From Alteromonas indica (GTDB lineage: Bacteria; Pseudomonadota; Gammaproteobacteria; Enterobacterales; Alteromonadaceae), in assembly GCA_003056425.1 (NCBI GenBank), contig PYVY01000010.1, forward strand, positions 1 through 64,000: 64,000 nucleotides of DNA. Reading direction: 5' to 3'. Both the position numbers and the translations under genes were made by a program. Below, in pieces: positions 24,709 through 34,180 of this stretch. The notes beneath the pieces are model-generated. The model made no database searches. It was not told where the DNA came from and was given only the letters and a program-made list of their open reading frames with translations. Each line of letters begins with the position of its first letter. The first letter of the stretch is position 1.

Positions 24709-25549
24709 TTTCTTGCATCAGCGCTTTAAGTTCGCGAAGTTTAGCTTTAATCCGGCGCATATTGTCAGGGCCAGTACGCAATAGTTGTTTTTGCGGCTCG
24801 CTAAGGTTCTCTAACTGGGGGTCTGCGTATTTATAGGCCACAGAATCACTGTATACCTCTACCGGCACAGGAACTTCGGGAGTATTCAACAATTGGTCGA
24901 TGGCATCGCTTACTACCTCATCAAAGGGCTGGTCCGGATCACCAATTTCAGCATACTTTTCCTGAATCTGAGGTTTGTACTGCTTATACATTTCTAATAA
25001 AGCCGTGTTTTCCATCGACTCCATCATCTGAACATACGGCGTATAACGCTTATAACTGGCCGCATCTATCCACTCTTTACCCGCCTGGCTATATACTCTG
25101 AACGTCTGCTCGGGTGCTTTTAACGGTTGTTCATTGGCCATTTCATCATTAGCCACATTGCTTACCGACACCACAAAACGCTGTAACAGGCCTTCATCAA
25201 CCAATAAGGTGTTTACATTATCCTGCGGCGAAAGCGAGCTAAGAGACTGGCGAATACCTTCATCACTACTGTCTAGCGGTTCTGGCTCAGCCTGTTCTAC
25301 CTGGGGGTCCATCGGCTCGATTTCTTTGTCTGGATCTATCTCTACCGGAGCCGGCGCAGGCTCTGGCTCAAAAGTGTCTTCATCTTCCAGGGGCGGCGCC
25401 ATGGGCTGCTCCTGAGCCGGTTGTTCATCAACCGGGGTCGGTTCGTCTTCGCCAGAGGGCCAGAAGATTACCGCCAGAATCACAATAATAATGATGGCAA
25501 TTAACACCATATGCGGGGCTATTGTGCGTTTTTCTGAATCTTCACTCAT
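24695..25549 (-). CDS. DUF3014 protein, single-pass inner membrane
   Basis: 284 residues. One N-terminal transmembrane helix (VLIAIIIIVILAVIFWP, about 15-31), a Pro/Glu-rich spacer (about 35-90), then a DUF3014 domain with VNTLLVDEGLLQRFVVSVSN and YTPYVQMMESMENTALLEMY. The domain should face the periplasm. Function unknown; coupled to the DUF1285 gene. Confidence 0.88.
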   Translation of the reverse strand: MSEDSEKRTIAPHMVLIAIIIIVILAVIFWPSGEDEPTPVDEQPAQEQPMAPPLEDEDTFEPEPAPAPVEIDPDKEIEPMDPQVEQAEPEPLDSSDEGIRQSLSSLSPQDNVNTLLVDEGLLQRFVVSVSNVANDEMANEQPLKAPEQTFRVYSQAGKEWIDAASYKRYTPYVQMMESMENTALLEMYKQYKPQIQEKYAEIGDPDQPFDEVVSDAIDQLLNTPEVPVPVEVYSDSVAYKYADPQLENLSEPQKQLLRTGPDNMRRIKAKLRELKALMQENGSE

Positions 25550-25855
25550 AACTTTTCCACCATGTAATTAAATCCTTAATCCAGCTATACAGGAAAATCA
25601 TACCCTGTGCGACCCAACCAGCAAAGTAGTTACTTCGCCCACACAAGAAATTTCATACTGATACTTTTTTCCTACACAAAAAGCGCAGAATTTGATCGCT
25701 TTTACGCCGGGTTATACGCGTAAATACTTACTGTTGTTACTATACCGGGGTGAGCCTCAAGGGCAAATATTGCGTGAATTTAATGCACGCGGCGCAACCC
25801 GGCCCATTCCCTGAGCGTATAATCAAATACAGTCCACCTCACCGCTAGAGCTAAC
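25550..25855. other. 306-bp intergenic region with divergent promoters
   Basis: Separates two divergent genes. A perfect TATAAT at 25818-25823 suits the plus-strand gene; its -35 box is weak. Nothing else of note. Confidence 0.45.
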
Positions 25856-26164
25856 ATGCATAAGTTTTTGTACAAAGAAATAGCCGAAACCTCACCGACT
25901 ATTGATTATTTGGAAGTTCAATCATTTGAAATGAATGTATACCTTATCCAAATCAGTATAGGCGGTACCACCGGTTTTGTATTTGATGATGAAGACCGCC
26001 CTATGCGGTTCCATAATGCAGGCCATATCCGGGAAGCGTTTGCTCAGTGCGAGGTTAAACAGTCGGTAATGACCCATGACACCCCTTATGAAGAAATGAT
26101 TGGTAATCCGCCTAAAGCCGCTACACCGATGGCGTTGCCTTTTTCTATGACCATGCCGTACTGA
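25856..26164 (+). CDS. DUF6482-like small protein
   Basis: 102 residues, soluble. LEVQSFEMNVYLIQISIGG, then DDEDRPMRFHNAGHIREAF and SVMTHDTPYEEMIG are the family-like blocks, matching small proteins of uncharacterised DUF6482. Some relatives are mislabelled as NADH-quinone reductase parts, which this is not. The call rests on memory of the family wording. Confidence 0.65.
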   Translation: MHKFLYKEIAETSPTIDYLEVQSFEMNVYLIQISIGGTTGFVFDDEDRPMRFHNAGHIREAFAQCEVKQSVMTHDTPYEEMIGNPPKAATPMALPFSMTMPY

Positions 26165-26226
26165 CCGGGTTCAACGAAAAAGTCATATAAGCGGGTGGAT
26201 GAAGCAGTAGATAGCGTGCGTAAAAG

Positions 26227-26499
26227 CTACGTCAGTTGAGCAACTATCTGGATCGCCAAGCCCAATGCACTACCGATAGCAAATCCGACCCACCCTGACT
26301 TATTAAAGTAACGCCATAGGGCTGTACCGAACAAACCACACCACAACATGGCGGTATACAATGACAAAGTCGTAGAGCCGGTGCCGCTATCGGGCAAAAA
26401 CAGCATGACTATGAAGGTAACCGCCATAGCGCCGGATAAATACACCCATACAATACTTTTGCGGTTTGCTAACGAGGGATCGGTGGAAGTTGAAGACAT
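26227..26499 (-). CDS. Small membrane protein
   Basis: 90 residues with three hydrophobic helices (about 17-35, 44-62, 68-88). No motif or family recognised. Next gene downstream on the same side is the convergent DUF6482-like gene. Confidence 0.65.
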   Translation of the reverse strand: MSSTSTDPSLANRKSIVWVYLSGAMAVTFIVMLFLPDSGTGSTTLSLYTAMLWCGLFGTALWRYFNKSGWVGFAIGSALGLAIQIVAQLT

Positions 26500-26576
26500 A
26501 AAAAAGCCAGGTTGCCGGTTCAGATTTTCATCATGGGCAATCCTGGCTCAATTCACAACAGGATAATTCTACGACT

Positions 26577-27119
26577 TTAGTGGTGATGCCCTGCAAACTC
26601 GACTTCAAGTAATCTGGCGTTACCTTCAAAGGTCAGTGTCTTCACATCGCCAATCCCTTCTACATTCAATGTGTTCACCTGAGCCGGCCATAAGTCACGC
26701 AAGGCGTCATGACGTATCGTTAAGCCAGCAAGTTCGGGGGGCTGCTGGGTTTCCTGGTAAACCCAAAAGAACTTGCCTTCGGTTTCATAACCCACCGTTT
26801 TAAGCGCCAGCGAATGCTGTTTTGCGTCAAGCAGGGCAAAGCGCTTGGTTACATAGTCGGCAAACTGCTGCTGGGTAGCGCTATCGTCGAGTATATCTGC
26901 CTGCTTATCAAACAGTGCTTTTACCGCATGCTCGGCATCGTGCAGATTAAAGCGATGCATAACCTCTATATTTTCGGTACGGGGGTTAAACAACACAGTG
27001 GTGATAGCTGCCTTTATTTGATGCGCCTGGGTAACGGCGCTAAAGCTTAATGATAACCCGAACAGCAGGGCTATCAGGCCCCACTGCCGGTAGATAATGG
27101 CAACTTTATTCGTTGTCAT
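26577..27119 (-). CDS. DUF6702-like secreted protein
   Basis: About 180 residues from ATG 27119, which overlaps the end of the M1 peptidase gene by 14 bp; a start 21 bp upstream is possible. A signal peptide (LIALLFGLSLSFSAVTQAHQ) leads into a domain opening HQIKAAITTVLFNPRTENIE, typical for small periplasmic proteins of this kind that sit next to M1 peptidases. It ends in a His-rich tail (GHHH). Function unknown; translational coupling suggests it works with the peptidase. Confidence 0.75.
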   Translation of the reverse strand: MTTNKVAIIYRQWGLIALLFGLSLSFSAVTQAHQIKAAITTVLFNPRTENIEVMHRFNLHDAEHAVKALFDKQADILDDSATQQQFADYVTKRFALLDAKQHSLALKTVGYETEGKFFWVYQETQQPPELAGLTIRHDALRDLWPAQVNTLNVEGIGDVKTLTFEGNARLLEVEFAGHHH

Positions 27120-29580
27120 CGTCTTCCATATCCTCTGCACTCTTAAGCGTCGTTTTGCTGTCCTGCATCAAATCCATTGATACCCGGCTAGTGCTTTTCT
27201 TCGATTTATACGCTTCGATACGTGATGGGATAATACGCCGTGGGTAGGCATTATTTTCCACATCTACATCTGCTGTTTCCCAGCGCGGATCAACGGTTAC
27301 ACTCACCAGTTCCTGATCTTTCTCAGTCACTATCAGCTTCGATACCTGCTTAGGGGTACGCCGCCAGATTTCAGCCGGAATCCGTGTTATCTGCTTGGTC
27401 CCATCAGCAAATTCCAGTTCCAGGATAATCGGCATTACCAGCCCGCCTTTGTTGGTAAAGTCCATAACATAATAGTTTTTGTCTTCACGAACGGCGCGCT
27501 CAAACGCTTTGCGCTCCCAGGGTTCCAGTTTCTTCAGGAAACTCTGGTATTTATTCCGATCTTTATTGGTTGGGGTGTACTGGTCATTGTCGTCGTAAAA
27601 ATCTTTGATATCGTCAAAGCGCTCTATCCAAAGCTTACGACCTTCCTGTTGATTGCGCTCCACCGTGAGCGACAACGGTTTTTCCTGTTCAGCTTCACGC
27701 TGACGGGTTAAATCGATATCCGGATCCTGGGTATCCAGGCGAAGCTTGTAAACCCGGTCTAACGAAATATCAACATGGTCAGTAGAGTAAAACCAGCCGC
27801 GCCAGAACCAGTCCAGGTCTACCCCTGAAGCTTCTTCCATAGTACGGAAAAAATCAGCTGGGGTAGGGCGTTTGAACATCCAACGGCGGGCATACTCTTT
27901 AAAAGCAAAGTCGAACAGTTCGCGGCCTAAAATAGTTTCACGCAGGATATTCAGTGCTGCCGCCGGCTTGGTATAAGCGTTCGGCCCTAAATGCAGCACA
28001 GAATCGGACTGCGTCATAATTGGCACCTGTGAAGAAGACTTCATATAGCCGGTAATATCACGAGGCTCCACGCCCCAAGGGATATTTGGATCCCATTCAC
28101 GGCCTGCTATACCATCTAAAAAGCTGTTCAGGCCTTCATCCATCCAGGTCCACTGGCGCTCGTCGGAGTTCACTACCATGGGGAAATAATTATGGCCAAT
28201 TTCATGAATAACCACGCCAATCAAAAAGCGTTTTTCTGCCAGGGAGTAAGTACGCGAACCGTCATCCTGAAGTTCCGTACGCGGGCCATTGAAGGTAATC
28301 ATGGGATATTCCATGCCCCCTACCGGGCCGTTCACCGATTGCGCGACAGGATACGGGTAGTTAAAGGTAAAGCGGTTGTATACCTCTAGGGTATGCACGA
28401 TGCTTTCGGTAGAATATTTCTTCCACAGATCGCCACCTTCCTTTGGATAAAACGACATCGCCATCACATGCGGCGTTTGTTCGCTGTCTTGCTTGATACC
28501 TTTTGCATCCCACATGAATTTGCGCGATGAGGCCCAGGCGAAGTCGCGTACATTATCGGCTTTAAACCGCCAGGTTTTGGTTTTAGTGGTACCTTGTTTT
28601 TCGTTCTCCAGCGCTTCTTCAGGCGTGACAATAAACACGATACGGTCCGCATCTTTAGCTTCTTCCAAGCGTTTGCGCTGAGTAGAGGTTAATACATTAG
28701 ACGGATTTTGTAGCGTACCGGTGGAAGACACGATATGGTCGGCTGGCACAGTAATGCTGACATCATAATTACCAAACTCCAGAGTGAACTCACCACGGCC
28801 AATAAACTCTTTATTGGTCCAGGCTTCATAGTCGGTATACGCAGCTAGCCGCGGAAACCACTGGGCGAGCAGAAAGATATCGTTGCCGCCTTCACGTGCA
28901 TCATCGGCAAAATGTTCGTAGCCGGCGCGGGCACTAATGGCATCTTCTTCAACGATATTAAAGGCAAAATCAATATCCAGTTTAGTACTGGTACCAGGCT
29001 TCAGTGGCTGGGCTAAATCTACCCGCATCAGGGTACCCTGAACCACGTATTTAAGGCTTTTACCGTTAGCTGCTGCCACGTTATTTATGGCATAACCCAG
29101 CTCGGTGTCATCAACAAACTGCTGGCGGCGCAACGCATCCAAACTGAGCTTGGCCGGCGCATCTGCGCTGGCTGCCTGGGTTGCCGGCCCACGATTGCCA
29201 ATACCGCCGAAGGTAGTGGTCAATGCTGACAACGAGTCGTCCCGGTACTTGTTTTGGTCAAGCTGAATCCACAGGTACCTAAGCGTATCAGGCGAATTAT
29301 TGTGATACGTAATACTTTCCGAGGCCTGGAGGCGACGTTTATCTTCGTCTAATTTTACTTTAATAACGTAGTCTACTTGCTGCTGCCAATACTGGTGGCC
29401 CGGTTCTCCGGCTGCATTGCGGTAGACATTGGGAGTAGGTAAAGTTTCATCCAGCTGTCTGAATTTATCCTGAAAATCGCCTTTTGTTTGTTGTATCGCT
29501 GAACTGGCGGCGACGGGTAAATGCATCAACATAGTGAATGCAGAGACCAGCCAGATCAGGCGGTTTTGACGTTTGGTCAT
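27106..29580 (-). CDS. M1-family metallopeptidase (secreted)
   Basis: 824 residues from ATG 29580 (MTKRQNRLIWLVSAFT signal peptide); an upstream in-frame start adds 34 residues without a signal and is unlikely. The zinc site HEIGHNYFPMVVNSDE is present with the second Glu ligand in WTWMDEGLNSF, and GPVGGMEYPMITF replaces the classical GAMEN motif. It is an aminopeptidase-type enzyme in the periplasm or cell surface. Followed by and coupled to the DUF6702-like gene. Confidence 0.92.
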   Translation of the reverse strand: MTKRQNRLIWLVSAFTMLMHLPVAASSAIQQTKGDFQDKFRQLDETLPTPNVYRNAAGEPGHQYWQQQVDYVIKVKLDEDKRRLQASESITYHNNSPDTLRYLWIQLDQNKYRDDSLSALTTTFGGIGNRGPATQAASADAPAKLSLDALRRQQFVDDTELGYAINNVAAANGKSLKYVVQGTLMRVDLAQPLKPGTSTKLDIDFAFNIVEEDAISARAGYEHFADDAREGGNDIFLLAQWFPRLAAYTDYEAWTNKEFIGRGEFTLEFGNYDVSITVPADHIVSSTGTLQNPSNVLTSTQRKRLEEAKDADRIVFIVTPEEALENEKQGTTKTKTWRFKADNVRDFAWASSRKFMWDAKGIKQDSEQTPHVMAMSFYPKEGGDLWKKYSTESIVHTLEVYNRFTFNYPYPVAQSVNGPVGGMEYPMITFNGPRTELQDDGSRTYSLAEKRFLIGVVIHEIGHNYFPMVVNSDERQWTWMDEGLNSFLDGIAGREWDPNIPWGVEPRDITGYMKSSSQVPIMTQSDSVLHLGPNAYTKPAAALNILRETILGRELFDFAFKEYARRWMFKRPTPADFFRTMEEASGVDLDWFWRGWFYSTDHVDISLDRVYKLRLDTQDPDIDLTRQREAEQEKPLSLTVERNQQEGRKLWIERFDDIKDFYDDNDQYTPTNKDRNKYQSFLKKLEPWERKAFERAVREDKNYYVMDFTNKGGLVMPIILELEFADGTKQITRIPAEIWRRTPKQVSKLIVTEKDQELVSVTVDPRWETADVDVENNAYPRRIIPSRIEAYKSKKSTSRVSMDLMQDSKTTLKSAEDMEDDDNE

Positions 29581-29783
29581 GCAGTTTCCTTGCTTATTTG
29601 GCCTAATAAAGGTCGAAGCATCTATTCTAGCGGGGTTCAAGGCGCTTTTGCAGGTTTTTAGCGCAATCATGCAAAATTTCACCGCATTTTAAACCAGAAG
29701 ATAACATCCTGATTACTATAAACTCTTCTGATAAAGCATTTTTATACTTTATAAATTAGCGTATTCTCAACACTACTGAATCC

Positions 29784-30914
29784 TTGTCTATCCAGATTTT
29801 CAACGTGAATACAATATCCTGGCAACGTGCGGTAATTAAAATTGGTAGTGCCCTTATCGCCCCCGATGGTGCGCAGTGCAGTGCCCGTTACCTTTTATCT
29901 ATTGCGCGCTTTATTACTACCAGCCGCGCGCAAGGCAAACAGGTTATTGTGGTGTCGTCGGGCAGTGTAGCGGCGGGTCGCAGCAAAGTTCCGATAACCC
30001 ATACTGCTTCTATCGCCGAAAAACAGGCCATGGCGGCGATTGGCCAAATGCAGATGATGGCTAACTGGCAACGCTTTTTCGATTTTCCCTGCGCGCAAAT
30101 TTTACTTACTGCAGAAGATCTGCGCGACCGTACCCGTTACGTCAACATTCAGAACACGTTAAGAGAGCTGTTAAAACATGGCGCTCTGCCAATCGTGAAT
30201 GAGAATGATACCGTGGCAGTTAACGAGTTAAAGGTAGGTGACAACGATAATCTGGCCGCGTATACCGCCCTGGTGGCCCAGGCAGACACGCTGATTATTT
30301 GCTCAGATATAGACGGTTTGTACACCGCTGATCCCCGCAAAGACCCAACCGCCACATTGATTGAACAGATTGATCAGGTCGATGCGTCGGTGTATGCCCT
30401 GGCAGGGGGCGCGGGCAGCGCGCTGGGGACGGGCGGCATGCGCACTAAAATAGAAGCGGCCGAAAAATGTACCCGAAGCGGTATTCAAACATTGATTGTT
30501 AATGGACGACGGGGCGAAGTATTCGATGCCTTGGCTGAAGGCCGGGTAGATGGCAGTGTGTTTAATCCTAGCCAGAATGTGGCAAAAGCCCGAACGGCCT
30601 GGCTCACGCATACTTTAAAAACCCGCGGCGTCATTGCTATTGACGAGGGCGCGGCGCAAGCTCTGGTGGCGCGGGGGGCCTCGTTACTGCCTTCGGGCGT
30701 AGTGGCCGTAACAGGGACCTTCGCCGCTGGTGACGCGGTCGAAATACGGTGCCAGCAACAGCTTATCGCCAAAGGTCTTTCGCTTTATAGTAGTAATGAC
30801 TTACTTACCATAAAGGGCTTTAAAAGTAAGGATATTGCCGGTACGTTGGGCTACAGTAATGGCGAGATGGTTATCCATCGCGATGACATGGCAATACTGG
30901 CTCCCGCAAGCTAG
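29784..30914 (+). CDS. proB: Glutamate 5-kinase
   Basis: 376 residues with an amino-acid kinase domain (AVIKIGSALIAPDG near the start, VIVVSSGSVAAGR, IVNENDTVAV, GTGGMRTKIEAA) and a C-terminal PUA domain. It makes glutamyl-5-phosphate, the first step of proline synthesis. The start is TTG at 29784 (no earlier ATG in frame; GTG 29805 is an alternative). proA is not adjacent. Confidence 0.93.
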   Translation: MSIQIFNVNTISWQRAVIKIGSALIAPDGAQCSARYLLSIARFITTSRAQGKQVIVVSSGSVAAGRSKVPITHTASIAEKQAMAAIGQMQMMANWQRFFDFPCAQILLTAEDLRDRTRYVNIQNTLRELLKHGALPIVNENDTVAVNELKVGDNDNLAAYTALVAQADTLIICSDIDGLYTADPRKDPTATLIEQIDQVDASVYALAGGAGSALGTGGMRTKIEAAEKCTRSGIQTLIVNGRRGEVFDALAEGRVDGSVFNPSQNVAKARTAWLTHTLKTRGVIAIDEGAAQALVARGASLLPSGVVAVTGTFAAGDAVEIRCQQQLIAKGLSLYSSNDLLTIKGFKSKDIAGTLGYSNGEMVIHRDDMAILAPAS

Positions 30915-30975
30915 CTTCCCTGCCTGGTTAAAAGGGCAGTGGCTGATTGTAATTACCTAACCCAAAAGGTTTGTT

Positions 30976-31416
30976 ATGACAGATTTTTCACCGTCTTTGG
31001 CTGATTATCCCTATCAGGTTACGCTACTTAGCCAACCCCAGGATTGCGACGAACACGGTAACCTCAATAACGTGGTTTTTTATCGGTTTTTTGATACCGC
31101 TGTAAAGCAATTTATGGTGCAAGAATGTCAATTGAACCCGTTAAGCGACATCATAGTGCCGTTTATTTCCAGTACCCAGTGCCAGTATATTTGCAGTGCC
31201 ACTTACCCCGAAACCATGGTAATTGGTATGCGGGTCATAAAAATGGGGCGCAGCGCAGTAACTTACGGGCTATCAGCGTATGCTGGCGAACAACACCGCC
31301 GGGTGGCTCACGGGCAGTTTGTACAAGTATTTGTAAAGCGCTCAAGCCAACGAGCCGTGACAATTCCTGATACCTACAAAGCCCTACTGAAACCATTAAT
31401 GGAAAGTTTTGAATGA
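30976..31416 (+). CDS. 4-hydroxybenzoyl-CoA-type thioesterase
   Basis: 146 residues, hot-dog fold. DCDEHGNLNNVVFYRFFDTA carries the catalytic acidic residue of the 4HBT family after a Q-D motif. It should hydrolyse an acyl-CoA; the substrate is unknown. Overlaps the next start by 4 bp (ATGA), so it is coupled to the dehydrogenase. Confidence 0.85.
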   Translation: MTDFSPSLADYPYQVTLLSQPQDCDEHGNLNNVVFYRFFDTAVKQFMVQECQLNPLSDIIVPFISSTQCQYICSATYPETMVIGMRVIKMGRSAVTYGLSAYAGEQHRRVAHGQFVQVFVKRSSQRAVTIPDTYKALLKPLMESFE

Positions 31417-32351
31417 ACGGCGTGATACTGGATTTTGATACCCTGAAACCCGAAGAGTTGTCTTTAGCTAAGTTACAGGCATTGCCGGTGGCCTGGACCT
31501 TTTATCCTGCTACCTCGCCTGATCAAGTGGCCCAGCGAATAGCACAGGCGGATATTGTGTTGTCGAACAAAGTGGAGCTTAATGCCACCAACTTAGCCCA
31601 TAGTGCGTGCCGTTATATTGGGGTTCTGGCAACCGGCACCAATAATATAGATAGCGCCTACTGTAAAGCGAACGGCATAATGGTCGCCAATGTAGAAGGC
31701 TATGGGGTGGGGTCGGTAGTACAGCATGCCCTGATGTTGCTGTTAAACTTAACGACCTCCTTTCGGCAATACGACGCCGACGTTCAAGCGGGAAAATGGG
31801 AACAGGCGGCGCATTTTTGTTTAACCGACCATCGGGTGAGCGAACTAGCAGGGAAAAACCTGGTTATTGTGGGGAATGGCCAGTTGGGACAGGCGTTCGG
31901 TAAGGTTTGCCAGGCATTGGGTATGCAGGTAACCGCTGCGGCTCGGCCTGGCCGCACTGATGATGGCCGTCCTACCCTGGAAACCCTATTACCCGATGCT
32001 GATGTAGTAAGCCTGCACTGTCCGTTGACCCCGGCCACCAAAGGACTGATTAATGCCTCTACCTTAGCCATGATGAAGCCGGGCAGTTTTCTCATCAATA
32101 CCGCTCGCGGCGCTTTGATAGATGAACCCGCTTTATTAACGGCGTTGCAGCAAAATTGGATAGGCGGAGCGGGGCTGGACGTACTTAGCAGCGAACCCCC
32201 ACCGCCGTCGCATCCGCTACTGCACACCGGGCTACGCAATCTGATTGTTACCCCCCATGCAGCCTGGTTAGCGGTAGAAGCGCGCCAGCGTCTGTTGGAT
32301 ATCGCTACAGACCACATTGAGGCTTTTTTGGACAGCGCTGCCGCCCTATGA
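31413..32351 (+). CDS. D-2-hydroxyacid dehydrogenase
   Basis: 312 residues. NAD-binding motif IVGNGQLGQAFG (about 150-161), the catalytic Arg in NTARGALIDEPAL, the Glu in LSSEPPPP and the His in VTPHAAW are present; it fits the glycerate/hydroxypyruvate reductase branch. Reduces a 2-keto acid. Starts in an ATGA overlap with the thioesterase and ends in an ATGA overlap with the original start of the transporter. Confidence 0.92.
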   Translation: MNGVILDFDTLKPEELSLAKLQALPVAWTFYPATSPDQVAQRIAQADIVLSNKVELNATNLAHSACRYIGVLATGTNNIDSAYCKANGIMVANVEGYGVGSVVQHALMLLLNLTTSFRQYDADVQAGKWEQAAHFCLTDHRVSELAGKNLVIVGNGQLGQAFGKVCQALGMQVTAAARPGRTDDGRPTLETLLPDADVVSLHCPLTPATKGLINASTLAMMKPGSFLINTARGALIDEPALLTALQQNWIGGAGLDVLSSEPPPPSHPLLHTGLRNLIVTPHAAWLAVEARQRLLDIATDHIEAFLDSAAAL

Positions 32352-33249
32352 GTCCACAGTTTCTGTTTATCGCCTGCTCGCTTATATGGGGTCAACCTGG
32401 ATCGGCATAACCTACCAGGTAGGCCAGGTTTCCCCGTTGTTGGCGGTAGGATGGCGTTTTTCGGTGGCGGCCCTGTGCTTAGGGATATGGTGCTGGATAC
32501 ACCGGCTTAATATGCGGTTTGAAGCGGCTGTACACCGACGCATGGCTGTAGTGGGCATATTAATGTATACGCTGGATTATTCGTTGCTATATGCCGCTCA
32601 GGAAAACATTATCAGGGGGCTGCTCGCTGTACTGAGTTCGTATATTATTTATCTTAGTGTGGTGTTGCGAAAAACCCTGTTTGGCTATGCCATACGCCGT
32701 GAAGTGGTGGTTGGCGCCACATTTGGGCTGGTGGGAATAGGTTGCATATTTGCCCCGGAATTTGCCCATGTCGCCATCGATACGTTGCTACTGTATGGCC
32801 TGGGGCTGGCCATGTTGTCGTTTATCTGTGCGGCATTGGGCAGTGTGCTGGCCGAGCAGGTAATGGCCGACAATGTGCCGGTGGTACAAATGAATTTCTT
32901 TGCAATGACCTATGGCGTCATCGGCTTGTATGTAACAGCGCTGATCACCGGTCAGTCATTTACTCTGCCGGCCGACGGTTCGTTTTATGTGGCGCTGGTA
33001 TACCTGGCATTGTTTGGCTCTGTCCTGGCGTTTGGGGCCTATATGAAACTGGTAAAGCAATTAGGCGCCGACAAAGCATCGTATGTCACCCTGGTTTACC
33101 CCCTGATTGCACTGCTGTTTTCGACCTTTTTAGAGGGCTATCAATGGACAGCATCAGCGGCTTTCGGGGTGGTCATTGTGCTGCTGGGAAATGCGATTGC
33201 TATGGGCCGGATTCGCTTTCCCCGGCGCACTACCCGGCTCGCCGGTTAG
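32348..33249 (+). pseudogene. EamA/DMT-family transporter with apparent frameshift
   Basis: A ten-helix EamA-type transporter. The natural start is ATG 32348, overlapping the preceding stop as ATGA, and reads MSPQFLFIACSLIWG. It then shifts frame at the run of four Gs (32388-32391): with five Gs the sequence becomes the family motif IWGSTWIGITYQ. As written, the downstream frame is open from 32317 or 32386 and would start either with a foreign N-terminus or in the middle of helix 1. Either a sequencing/homopolymer error or a true inactivation or phase-variable site. The remaining nine helices look intact. The substrate is unknown. Confidence 0.75.
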
Positions 33250-33261
33250 CCTGTCGAGAGC

Positions 33262-33543
33262 TTATTTGAGCTTAGCTATTTTACGATCCAGTTCATAGCG
33301 TTGGTCGGTAACGATGGTTTCCAGTGCCGCCACACGCGCGGCTAATTCCTGCACAGTCGCGGGTGAATTTCCTGGCGGGGTAGTACTGGGCTGTCTCGAC
33401 GCAATCACGCCAGCAAAAGGATTTACCGGCTTACCTTCTAACCAATGCATAAACTGACATTGATAGCGTGCATCTATGTAGTGCACAACTAACAGTCCTA
33501 CTACAAGTGCGATAAGTGTAATAACAAGTGCGCTATTCATCAT
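33262..33543 (-). CDS. PspB-like small membrane protein
   Basis: 93 residues from ATG 33543 (tandem ATG at 33540; a further ATG upstream lacks the family form). One N-terminal transmembrane helix (ALVITLIALVVGLLVVHYI), a linker, and a C-terminal coiled coil ELAARVAALETIVTDQRYEL that resembles the end of PspB. It is divergent from the ECF sigma gene; PspB proteins act in envelope stress signalling. Call is by resemblance only. Confidence 0.6.
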   Translation of the reverse strand: MMNSALVITLIALVVGLLVVHYIDARYQCQFMHWLEGKPVNPFAGVIASRQPSTTPPGNSPATVQELAARVAALETIVTDQRYELDRKIAKLK

Positions 33544-33685
33544 GGCGAGTTTTTCCAAAACGGGTGAATGTGATAGCAATAGTCGGCGCTAGCAGCATTT
33601 TATTACGCGCACTGTGTAATAAAATGCTGGGTAAAGAGACTGCAATAATTACTCCTCCATCGCGAAGCGATAAAAAGGAATTCGC

Positions 33686-34180
33686 TTGAGCTCAAACTTT
33701 GACGCTATTTTGGCCGAATACGGCCCACTGCTTAGCCGTGTGGCCAGTAGCTATGAAGCTAATCCGGCATTACGCGAAGAACTTACCCAGGACATTGCCC
33801 TAGCGGTATGGCAAAGTCTGGCTCGCTTCGCTGGCAGCTGCAGTATTAAAACCTATATTCTAAAAGTGGCGCACAACCGTGCGGTAAGTCACGTGGCTAA
33901 GCATGCTAAAGCCCCCGCGCTTGAAAATATTGACCAGCATGATTTCCCCCACCGGGCTGAAGGCTGTATGGCAGACCTATATGAACAGGATCGTAAACGC
34001 CAGTACTTATTAGATGCAGTGCGCACTTTACCGCTGCAAAGCCGACAAGTACTCACGCTATCGTTGGAAGGGGTCAGCTATGACGATATTGCACAAATTT
34101 GTGGGTTGACCCGCACCCATGTGGGGGTGTTATTAAACCGGGCGAAAACTGCTATTCAAAGGAGTCTGGAGCATGTCTGA
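33686..34180 (+). CDS. ECF-type RNA polymerase sigma factor
   Basis: 164 residues, TTG start with AAAAAGGA 7 bp upstream. Region 2 (YEANPALREELTQDIALAVW and FAGSCSIKTYILKVAHNRA) and region 4 (LPLQSRQVLTLSLEGVSYDD, helix-turn-helix GLTRTHVGVLLNRAK) are complete. It should direct transcription of an envelope-related regulon. It is followed with an 8-bp overlap by a membrane protein that is the natural candidate for its regulator. Confidence 0.9.
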   Translation: MSSNFDAILAEYGPLLSRVASSYEANPALREELTQDIALAVWQSLARFAGSCSIKTYILKVAHNRAVSHVAKHAKAPALENIDQHDFPHRAEGCMADLYEQDRKRQYLLDAVRTLPLQSRQVLTLSLEGVSYDDIAQICGLTRTHVGVLLNRAKTAIQRSLEHV

